From Acidimicrobiales bacterium (lineage in GTDB: Bacteria > Actinomycetota > Acidimicrobiia > Acidimicrobiales > Poriferisodalaceae): 5,028 bases of DNA. A program made the position numbers and the translations under genes. Of this stretch, positions 1-5,028 are shown piece by piece (positions within the stretch are counted from its first letter, which is position 1; each line of letters opens with the position of its first letter). The DNA lies in the NCBI GenBank assembly GCA_020439485.1, contig JAGQSP010000381.1, forward strand, positions 1,928 through 6,955, read 5' to 3'. Below the pieces are notes generated by a model. The model was not told the DNA's origin. It ran no database searches and saw only the letters and a program-made list of their open reading frames with translations.

Positions 1-2256
1 GCTGCCATGTGTGCCGACAAGGTCCGCATGGTCGGCGACCCGGTGGCGCTGGTGGTTGCGGCCTCCCGGGCCCAGGCCGAGGACGCCGCCGAGCTGGTCG
101 AGGTCGAGTACGACGCACTGCAGGCCGTGCCCGACATGGCCACAGCGCTGAGATCTGATTCCGAGAAGATATGGGAGCGCGCCGACGGCAACGTCCTGTA
201 CGACAACGTCGACACCTTCGGCGAGGTCGACTCCGTGTTCGCCGCCGCCGACAGGGTGATCACCGAGCGCTTCAGCTCGCATCGCCAGTCGAACCAACCG
301 ATGGAACCCCGCGGAACGGTTGTCGAAGTCGATCCGATCACCCGACACCTCACGGTTCACAGCGCCACACAGAGCAGTCACCTGCTGCGGTGGGCCATCG
401 CGGCGTTGACCGGCCGCGAACCGCTTCGCACCTCGCTGCGTGGCCTGGCGTCGAACAAGCAACGGCGCACGGCCTTCGTCGAAGCCGCAAAGCGCTTCAC
501 CAGCGACAACGCCGAGGCGCTCGGTGCGTCCGACAACACCGGTGCCATCCACCAGATCAGGCGCGACCCGTCGCTCATCGGCCAGATGAACCGAATGGGT
601 CTCGGGCTGTTGGGCCAGGCCGACTTCCCGACCGTGGTGGCCCAGGACATCGGCGGCGGTTTCGGCTCCAAGGGCGCAGTTTCGCGCGAAGACATCGCCG
701 TCGCAGCGGCCGCCATCGAGTTGGGTCGATCGGTCAAGTGGATAGAGGACCGCAGCGAGAACCTCGTCGACGGCGGCCAGGCCCGCGAAGAAGACATCCA
801 GATCTCGGTGGCCGTCGACGACGACGGCACCATGCGTGGACTTTCGGTCGACCTGGTTCTCGACCAGGGCGCCTACCCGGCCTTCCCGATCTCGGCGGCC
901 TTCTTCACGCGCATCATGAAGCTGATGTTTCCCGGGGCCTATCGCTTCGAGGCGTTCCGTATGCGCACCCGGGTGGTGGCCACCAACAAGGGACGCTATG
1001 TCGCGTACCGCGGGCCGTGGGCCAACGAGACCTGGGCGCGAGAGCGCATCATCGACGTGGTGGCGCGCGAGCTGGGCATGTCACCCGCCGAATTGCGGCT
1101 GAAGAACATGTTCGGGCCCGAACACATGCCCACCAAGATGATCACCGGCCCGTCGCTCGACGTCACCATGTCGACCAGGGCCACCCTGCAGCGGGCGCTC
1201 GAACTCATAGACGGCGACGAGATCGCCGCGATGAAGCGCAAGGCCCAGGCCGAGGGGCGCCGCGTGGGTGTGGGCCTGGCCTGCTATCACGAGGCCGCTC
1301 CGGGGCCGCCCGAATACACCGACCTGATCAACCCCGGTTCGGGCTTGTTGGCCGTCGAGACCGCCCGCACCGTCGTGCGCTCCGACGGATCCATCGTGGT
1401 GTTCACACCCCAGATGCCCCACGGCCAGAGCCACCAAACCACCTACGCGCAGGTCGTCGCAGACGAGCTCGGCGTGGGCCTGGACGATGTCGAGGTCGTG
1501 TGGGGAGACACCGACCGAACACCGTTCTCGTTGCTGGGCACCGGTGGTTCGAGGGGTGGGCCGATCGGCGGAGGTGCCGTCAAGTTCGCGGCCCGAGAGG
1601 TCAGGCGCCAGGTCGCCCAGAAGGCAGCCGAAATGCTCGAAGCATCGGTTGACGACATCGACATCGTCGACGGGAACATCCACGTTGCCGGTGTGCCGTC
1701 GAGGGGCCTGACCTACGGCGAAGTGGCGGCCGCCGTGGAAGCCGACGATGGGGAAGCGTTCGCCCACGCCCAGTCCTATACCGGCAAGGGCGACGGCGGC
1801 TGGTCGTGTGCGACCCACGTGTGCGTGGTCGATGTAGACCTCGACACCGGCCGTGTCGCGATACCCCGATACATCGTCGTCGAGGACTGCGGTCCGGTGA
1901 TCAACCCCGCGATCGTCGACGGCCAGGTGAGGGGCGGTGTGGCGCAGGGCATTGGGGCCGTGCTGTACGAGAGCGCTGTGTACGACGCCGAAGCCAACAT
2001 CCAGACCACCACCTACATGGACTATCTGGTACCCACCTCGACCGAGATTCCCGACATCGAGGTACATCACCTGGAGACCCTGTCAGAGGGCGAGAACGAC
2101 TTTCGTGGCGTGGGCGAGGGCGGCATGATCGGAGCTCCCGCCGCCATCACCAACGCGATCGAGCACGCACTGGCTCCCCTTGGCGCCAAGGTCACATCGC
2201 AGTATCTGCCACCCACCCGCATCCTCGAGCTAGCCAGGGTGATAGATCCCGACTGA
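1..2256 (+). CDS. Xanthine dehydrogenase/CO dehydrogenase-family molybdopterin-binding (large) subunit, 5'-truncated by the window edge
   Basis: This is the catalytic large subunit of a molybdenum hydroxylase, the family that includes CoxL and xanthine dehydrogenase; these cytoplasmic enzymes oxidise a carbon centre and pass electrons through FeS and FAD subunits. The frame is open from base 1. The first ATG (base 7) is probably internal, because the protein begins inside the a/b-hammerhead domain (ADKVRMVGDPVALVVAAS), so roughly 80-100 residues are missing upstream. Counting from that Met, visible family motifs are the ATQ segment with Q122, GGGFGSK at 216-222, an active-site loop AYRGPWANE at 333-341, HGQSHQT at 472-478, GTGGSRGG from 511, and GVGEGG with the presumed catalytic base E704. 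The C-terminus is complete (TGA at 2254-2256). Two oddities: about 94 residues separate Q122 from the GGGFG motif, against about 30 in typical CoxL, and the loop is neither the AYRCSFR of form I CO dehydrogenase nor the AYRGAGR of form II. The substrate is therefore unknown, and CO oxidation should not be assumed. Family assignment is secure. Confidence 0.95.
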   Translation, partial: AAMCADKVRMVGDPVALVVAASRAQAEDAAELVEVEYDALQAVPDMATALRSDSEKIWERADGNVLYDNVDTFGEVDSVFAAADRVITERFSSHRQSNQPMEPRGTVVEVDPITRHLTVHSATQSSHLLRWAIAALTGREPLRTSLRGLASNKQRRTAFVEAAKRFTSDNAEALGASDNTGAIHQIRRDPSLIGQMNRMGLGLLGQADFPTVVAQDIGGGFGSKGAVSREDIAVAAAAIELGRSVKWIEDRSENLVDGGQAREEDIQISVAVDDDGTMRGLSVDLVLDQGAYPAFPISAAFFTRIMKLMFPGAYRFEAFRMRTRVVATNKGRYVAYRGPWANETWARERIIDVVARELGMSPAELRLKNMFGPEHMPTKMITGPSLDVTMSTRATLQRALELIDGDEIAAMKRKAQAEGRRVGVGLACYHEAAPGPPEYTDLINPGSGLLAVETARTVVRSDGSIVVFTPQMPHGQSHQTTYAQVVADELGVGLDDVEVVWGDTDRTPFSLLGTGGSRGGPIGGGAVKFAAREVRRQVAQKAAEMLEASVDDIDIVDGNIHVAGVPSRGLTYGEVAAAVEADDGEAFAHAQSYTGKGDGGWSCATHVCVVDVDLDTGRVAIPRYIVVEDCGPVINPAIVDGQVRGGVAQGIGAVLYESAVYDAEANIQTTTYMDYLVPTSTEIPDIEVHHLETLSEGENDFRGVGEGGMIGAPAAITNAIEHALAPLGAKVTSQYLPPTRILELARVIDPD

Positions 2257-2258
2257 GC

Positions 2259-2297
2259 ACCGGCACCGCGGTCGGCGCCGGGCCGGTCGAGTCGTTT
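2259..2297 (+). terminator. Possible weak intrinsic terminator after the molybdenum hydroxylase gene
   Basis: Three bases after the TGA stop, ACCGGC (2259-2264) is followed by its reverse complement GCCGGT (2282-2287). Alternative pairings exist inside the loop (CCGGC 2260-2264 with GCCGG 2277-2281, and the palindrome ACCGCGGT at 2265-2272). TTTT follows at 2294-2297. The hairpin is GC-rich but the loop is long and the T-run is short and several bases away, so this could also be chance in GC-rich DNA. If real, it would separate the hydroxylase transcript from the stress-protein gene. Confidence 0.3.
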
Positions 2298-2337
2298 TGC
2301 CCTATGCGCTCGACCCGCCTTGGCGCAAGCTGAACCC

Positions 2338-3135
2338 ATGTATACGCGGTTGTTGGTTCCTGTTGACGGCGGCGAGCGCAGCGAGGTCGCACTCGAGTTG
2401 GCTGCCCGATTGGCGGCGGTGACAGGTGCGCACGTCGACGTCCTCGAGGTCGTAGAACCCACCGATGGCGAGGTCAGAAGCCAGGCCACCACCGAGGTGC
2501 GCTTCGGCGGGGTGTCGGTGCGCGAGAGCAAGATCGTGCGCAGCGTCAAGACCGTGGTGGGCGACGAGATCGCCCGCGAGGTACTTCTCGAAGGCGGAAC
2601 GCTGGTGGTGATGGCCACAGCCGCCCGCGGACGTATGGCGGGTTTGGTCGGCAGCGTCGCCGAAGACGTGATGAGTCGCATCGACAGCCCCGTGTTGCTG
2701 GTGGGTCCCTCGGTCGAGTTGCCCGAGCCAGATGCCCAGTGGGCAGGGCCCATGTACGTGTGCACCGACAGCTCCGACTACTCGGATCGCATCCTCGAAC
2801 CGGCGGCCGAGATGTGCAGGACAACGGGGCTTCATCCCTGGATCATCTCGGTGGGCGCACCCGGCATGTCGGACGCGGCCCACGAGGCCAACCACGTCGC
2901 CAACCTAGCCAAGCGGATGGGCCAGATGATCGGCCAGACGGTCGACTTCGACGCCCTGCACGAAAAGCACGTCGCCGAAGACATCGTCGACTACGCCACC
3001 CGTGGCGGAGCGTCGGTGATCGCCATGGCCACCCACAGCAAGACTGGCTACAAGCGCATCTTCGAGGGCAGCGTGTCCATGGAGGTAGTGCACGACGCCC
3101 ACTGCCCGGTGCTGGTGGTGCATCCCAGTTCCTAG
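2338..3135 (+). CDS. Tandem-domain universal stress protein (UspA family)
   Basis: This is a 265-residue cytoplasmic protein with two Usp domains in one chain, an arrangement common in actinobacteria. Family members bind ATP or other nucleotides and are linked to dormancy, hypoxia or stress, but this one's role cannot be read from sequence. Domain 1 (about 1-115) opens with MYTRLLVPVDGG and D10, and carries a recognisable nucleotide-loop motif, G98-x3-G102-x2-G105-S106, followed by SPVLLVGP. Domain 2 (about 139-265) opens with MYVCTDSSDYS (D144) and ends with MATHSKTG, then EGS (G244-S245) and CPVLVVHP. There the first glycine of the usual G-x2-G motif is replaced (S234-K235-T236-G237), so nucleotide binding may be weakened. 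I chose ATG 2338 because the Usp fold begins right there; an in-frame TTG at 2320 would add only six residues (MAQAEP). Neither start has a clear Shine-Dalgarno sequence. The gene lies 81 bp after the hydroxylase gene and could be read from it if the hairpin between them is inactive. Confidence 0.93.
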   Translation: MYTRLLVPVDGGERSEVALELAARLAAVTGAHVDVLEVVEPTDGEVRSQATTEVRFGGVSVRESKIVRSVKTVVGDEIAREVLLEGGTLVVMATAARGRMAGLVGSVAEDVMSRIDSPVLLVGPSVELPEPDAQWAGPMYVCTDSSDYSDRILEPAAEMCRTTGLHPWIISVGAPGMSDAAHEANHVANLAKRMGQMIGQTVDFDALHEKHVAEDIVDYATRGGASVIAMATHSKTGYKRIFEGSVSMEVVHDAHCPVLVVHPSS

Positions 3136-3156
3136 GCCCACCAACCGGCGCCAGAT

Positions 3157-3594
3157 CTAGGTCTCGGGCTTGTCGCCTTCGCCCTGGTCTTCGGCCAGCG
3201 AACCCAGGCCCATCGGGTTCCAGCCGAACAGCTTGGCGGCATTGGTCCACGCGCCATAGAACTCGTTGAGCGTCTCGGTGGCGGCCGCCAGGCGATCGAC
3301 CGAGGCCGCCATACGGTCGAGCTTCTCGGACATCTCGGCCACCATCTCGCGGTGGGCGTCTATGTCGGCCTGCAGGTTCTTGACCTGGGTGGCGGGCGGA
3401 CCGAACGACTCGATCAGGTCCTGCATGGCCTGCATCTGTTCGCGCGGCAACATCAGCTTGCGCAGATTCTCGGCCAGCGCCTTTTGCTGGTCGACGGGCA
3501 GGGCAAACCTGGCGATCTGCTCCTGGACCTTGCCCAGCGTCTCCTGGGCCGCCATCAGTCGCTTGAACAGGTCGGAAGGATTGGTCGCAGCCAC
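3157..3594 (-). CDS. Small helical protein of unknown function, co-transcribed with the SDR gene
   Basis: I do not recognise this 145-residue protein. It starts MAATNPSDLFKRLM, has no signal peptide or hydrophobic membrane segment, and is predicted by eye to be almost entirely alpha-helical. Residues about 8-62 form an amphipathic helical stretch (AQETLGKVQEQ, LPVDQQKALAENLRKL). After a break at ESFGPP (62-67), residues about 70-112 show heptad-like spacing of hydrophobics (V71, L74, I78, M84, M88, L92, M95, V99, L102) typical of a coiled coil. The tail (about 113-145) holds FYGAWTNAAKLFGWNP and then an acidic, probably flexible end. GTG 3594 is the first usable start after the upstream SDR stop, 19 bp away, with no clear Shine-Dalgarno sequence, which suggests coupling to SDR termination; ATG 3555 (residue 14) is an alternative. 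The same frame continues upstream under the SDR gene, but that part translates as arginine/proline/serine-rich shadow and is not real. The shape recalls phasins and other coiled-coil surface or scaffold proteins, but that is only a guess. Confidence 0.8.
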   Translation of the reverse strand: MAATNPSDLFKRLMAAQETLGKVQEQIARFALPVDQQKALAENLRKLMLPREQMQAMQDLIESFGPPATQVKNLQADIDAHREMVAEMSEKLDRMAASVDRLAAATETLNEFYGAWTNAAKLFGWNPMGLGSLAEDQGEGDKPET

Positions 3595-3613
3595 GGCAGC
3601 AAGGGTACCGGGG

Positions 3614-4372
3614 CTAGAACACGGTGTAGCCGCCGTCGACGACCACCTCTTGGCCGGTGTGGTAGGTGATGGTCGGGTCGGCCAGGAAGGCCCCAACCTC
3701 GCGGAACTCGGCCGGTTCGGCCCAACGCCTGACCGGCGTTCGCTTGATCGTTGCGTCCCGGAACACGTCGTTCTGGTACCCACCCGAGGCGAGGTCGGTG
3801 ATCGTCCAGCCGGGCAGCAACGAGTTGACCCGAATCTGATAGCGCGCCAAACCGACAGCAAGGGCTCTGACCAGCCCATTGAGGCCCGTCTTGGCCGTTC
3901 CGTACGCTTCGTTTCCCGCAGCGCCATGGATGGCCGACGTCGACGACACCGCCACCAGGCTGCCTCCGTTTCCCTGGTCGATCAGGTGCCTGGCGGCCTC
4001 GCGAAGGGTCAGGAACACGCCGTCGAGGTTGATGCGCATCACCTCGCGCCACTCGTCCAGGCTGGTGTCGACGAACTTCTTGCCGAAGCCTCCCCGGCCA
4101 GCGTTGGCGAAGCAGCCATCGATCCGCCCGAAGTCAGATCGCGAGCGCTGCATCGTCTCTACGATCTGGTCCTCGGCGCCCACATCGCAGACATAGGCGC
4201 GGGCCTCGACGCCGAATCGGGCCAGGGCATCGAGCGCTTCGGCGTTCTTGGCCTCGTTGCGCCCCCAGATGGCCAGCGATCCGCCCGCCATCGCAATGCC
4301 CTCGGCCATGCCCAGGCCGATACCTCCGTTGCCTCCGGTGATGACAAAAACCCTGCCGTTGAGATCGATCAT
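3614..4372 (-). CDS. Short-chain dehydrogenase/reductase (classical SDR)
   Basis: This is a complete 252-residue classical SDR, the usual length for the family, and is an NAD(P)-dependent oxidoreductase of hydroxyl/keto groups. Visible motifs, in order, are the Rossmann cofactor loop TGGNGGIG (T12-G19), CDV with D63 contacting adenine, NAG (90-92), and the catalytic tetrad N115, S144, Y157 and K161 (YGTAK). PG follows at 187-188, and the C-terminal VVVDGGY (243-249) is typical. The GRN at 37-39 after the second strand, with R38 and no acidic residue at the strand end, favours NADP(H), but this is inference. The start is ATG 4372 because the fold begins at MIDLNGRVFVITGG and GGAGG lies 5 nt upstream; a longer frame starting near 4498 runs antisense into the crotonase gene and is not supported. 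The gene is divergent from the crotonase-family gene across 40 bp and is followed by the small helical gene. The substrate is unknown; context suggests an acyl-CoA or alicyclic intermediate. Confidence 0.95.
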   Translation of the reverse strand: MIDLNGRVFVITGGNGGIGLGMAEGIAMAGGSLAIWGRNEAKNAEALDALARFGVEARAYVCDVGAEDQIVETMQRSRSDFGRIDGCFANAGRGGFGKKFVDTSLDEWREVMRINLDGVFLTLREAARHLIDQGNGGSLVAVSSTSAIHGAAGNEAYGTAKTGLNGLVRALAVGLARYQIRVNSLLPGWTITDLASGGYQNDVFRDATIKRTPVRRWAEPAEFREVGAFLADPTITYHTGQEVVVDGGYTVF

Positions 4373-4377
4373 GCTTT

Positions 4378-4382
4378 CCTCC
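4378..4382 (-). promoter_or_regulatory. Strong Shine-Dalgarno site for the SDR gene
   Basis: On the minus strand the sequence reads CGGAGGAAAGCATG, placing GGAGG 5 nt before the ATG at 4372. This fixes the SDR start and contrasts with the crotonase gene on the other side, which has no such site. Confidence 0.85.
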
Positions 4383-4389
4383 GCGTCGA

Positions 4390-4407
4390 GACAGTACGCG
4401 TACTGTC
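4390..4407. promoter_or_regulatory. Perfect 18-bp palindrome, probable operator of a dimeric repressor (TetR-like)
   Basis: GACAGTACGCGTACTGTC is a perfect inverted repeat with no spacer, centred between 4398 and 4399; the symmetry stops at the next base on each side. It fills nearly half of the 40-bp gap between the divergent SDR and crotonase starts. Length, perfect symmetry and position fit an operator for a homodimeric helix-turn-helix repressor; TetR-family operators in actinobacteria often look like this. The identity of the regulator is inference, and no regulator gene lies in the window. It is too GC-balanced and lacks a T-run, and it sits between two starts, so it is not a terminator. 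Confidence 0.75.
4391..4406. promoter_or_regulatory. Candidate overlapping -10 elements for both divergent promoters
   Basis: Because of the palindrome, TACTGT, which fits the actinobacterial -10 pattern TAnnnT, occurs on both strands: 4401-4406 on the plus strand and 4396-4391 on the minus strand. The plus copy ends 6 nt before A4413 of the crotonase ATG, a normal -10 to start-site spacing for a leaderless transcript. The minus copy would place transcription start near 4384, leaving a 12-nt leader that includes the SDR Shine-Dalgarno site. I see no convincing -35 hexamer for either. These are positional arguments only. Confidence 0.4.
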
Positions 4408-4412
4408 GGCCC

Positions 4413-5028
4413 ATGGCAGATTCGTGGACCAGAGTTCGATACGACCAACCGGCCGATGGCGTGGCACGCATCACGCTGGCCAGGCCCGAAGCGGCCAACG
4501 CCCAGGACTACCTGATGTTGACCGAGCTCAACCAGGCGTTCGACCACGCCGCCCGTGACGAGGCGGTGAGGGTCATCGTGCTGGCCGCCGACGGCAAACA
4601 CTTCTCGTCGGGTCACGACCTGCGCGACAACCCAGACATGGACGCCCTGCCGACAATAGGCACCCAGTGCCACTTCTTTGCCGACGGCGCCGAGGGCTAT
4701 ATGGCCAGAGAGGCCGAGATGTACGTGGGCCTTTGCTGGCGGTGGCGCAACATACCCAAGCCCACCATCGCGTCGGTGCAGGGAAAGGTCATTGCCGGAG
4801 GCCTGATGCTGGTGTGGCCCATGGACCTGATCGTGTGTTCAGACGACGCCACGTTCTCCGACCCGGTGGTGGCGTTCGGGGTCAACGGACACGAATATTT
4901 CGTGCACCCCTACGAGGCGGGTGCGCGGCTGGCCAAGGACATGTTGTTCACCGGCAGGGCCATCGGCGCCCAAGAGGCGCTGCAGCACGGAATGGTCAAC
5001 CGGGTGGTGCCCCGCGATCAGCTCGAAA
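4413..5028 (+). CDS. Enoyl-CoA hydratase/isomerase (crotonase)-family protein, non-canonical active site, 3'-truncated
   Basis: The frame runs open from ATG 4413 to the window end (205 residues seen; the family is usually about 260-300). Crotonase-fold enzymes bind acyl-CoA and stabilise an enolate in an oxyanion hole. Visible landmarks are RITLARPEAANA (19-30), VIVLAADGKHFSSGHDL (54-70, first oxyanion-hole segment), KPTIASVQGKVIAGG (116-130, second segment), DLIVCSDDATFSDP (138-151), and LFTGRAIGAQEALQHGMVNRVVP (178-200). Aligned by eye to rat mitochondrial hydratase, E144 falls on M132 and E164 on V152, so both catalytic glutamates are absent. Instead there is a GVNGHEYFVHPYE segment (156-168). 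An extra stretch at about 71-110 separates the two halves of the oxyanion hole. I recall a similar GGLML...DPVV...EYF.HP.E pattern in actinobacterial proteins annotated as enoyl-CoA hydratase. It may therefore be an isomerase, hydrolase or lyase rather than a hydratase. No Shine-Dalgarno site precedes the ATG. It is divergent from the SDR gene. Confidence 0.92.
   Translation, partial: MADSWTRVRYDQPADGVARITLARPEAANAQDYLMLTELNQAFDHAARDEAVRVIVLAADGKHFSSGHDLRDNPDMDALPTIGTQCHFFADGAEGYMAREAEMYVGLCWRWRNIPKPTIASVQGKVIAGGLMLVWPMDLIVCSDDATFSDPVVAFGVNGHEYFVHPYEAGARLAKDMLFTGRAIGAQEALQHGMVNRVVPRDQLE

Noticed and set aside
1081..2070. 329-codon open frame on the minus strand inside the molybdenum hydroxylase gene
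   Set aside because: Its composition is rich in Gly, His, Asp and Val with no recognisable domain, as expected for the antisense shadow of a strongly supported gene.
2320..2337. TTG start giving the stress protein six extra residues
   Set aside because: There is no Shine-Dalgarno site, and the Usp fold begins exactly at the ATG at 2338.
3131..3161. Inverted repeat CCTAG/CTAGG holding the stop codons of the two convergent genes
   Set aside because: The stem is only 5 bp and has no T-run. It arises because both convergent genes end in TAG within similar bases, so I do not call a bidirectional terminator.
3595..3927. Upstream extension of the small helical gene, giving a 256-residue protein
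   Set aside because: The added 111 residues overlap the SDR coding sequence in another frame and are Arg/Pro/Ser-rich without helical pattern; GTG 3594 just after the SDR stop is the sensible start.
4373..4498. N-terminal extension of the SDR to an ATG near 4498
   Set aside because: It would run antisense through the crotonase start and the palindrome; the SDR fold begins at the ATG at 4372, which has a strong GGAGG site.
3266..4558. 430-codon open frame on the plus strand, antisense to the SDR and the small helical gene
   Set aside because: It lies opposite two well-supported genes, its translation shows no family motif, and it runs through the palindrome and into the crotonase gene out of frame. 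It is explained by GC-rich third-position bias of the genes on the other strand.

Overview
The window is GC-rich and densely coding. Every real gene strongly prefers G or C at third codon positions, which also produces many long antisense shadow frames. Together with the types of gene present (a CoxL/xanthine-dehydrogenase-type large subunit, a tandem universal stress protein, an SDR and a crotonase-family protein), this suggests an actinobacterium, possibly Acidimicrobiia or a mycobacterium-like lineage. That placement is inference; there is no rRNA or marker gene here. I see no tRNA, rRNA, CRISPR array, insertion sequence or integrase.

Layout. (i) Positions 1-2256, + strand: the 5'-truncated large (molybdopterin-binding) subunit of a xanthine dehydrogenase/CO dehydrogenase-family molybdenum hydroxylase. 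It has an unusual insertion of about 65 residues and an AYRGPW active-site loop. (ii) Positions 2257-2337: a short intergenic gap with a possible weak hairpin terminator. (iii) Positions 2338-3135, + strand: a two-domain UspA-type universal stress protein. (iv) Positions 3157-3594, - strand: a small, very helical protein of unknown function, lying convergent to the stress-protein gene. (v) Positions 3614-4372, - strand: a classical short-chain dehydrogenase/reductase (SDR), 19 bp upstream of the small gene and almost certainly co-transcribed with it. (vi) Positions 4373-4412: a 40-bp divergent intergenic region holding a perfect 18-bp palindrome. (vii) Position 4413 to the window end, + strand: a 3'-truncated enoyl-CoA hydratase/isomerase-family protein in which both canonical catalytic glutamates are replaced.

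How the genes may work together. The SDR, the small helical protein and the crotonase-family protein form a divergent unit that looks controlled from one operator. SDR plus crotonase suggests metabolism of an acyl-CoA or alicyclic compound, with expression switched by a dimeric repressor that probably responds to ligand (TetR-like; not encoded in the window). The molybdenum hydroxylase and the stress protein form a separate + strand block. The hydroxylase's small (2Fe-2S) and medium (FAD) subunits are not visible and would be expected outside the window.

The most interesting signals are the symmetrical operator, which contains a TAnnnT -10-like hexamer on each strand, the crotonase with a non-canonical active site, the insertion in the molybdenum hydroxylase, and the unrecognised helical partner of the SDR. 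I found no convincing evidence of an entirely new system.
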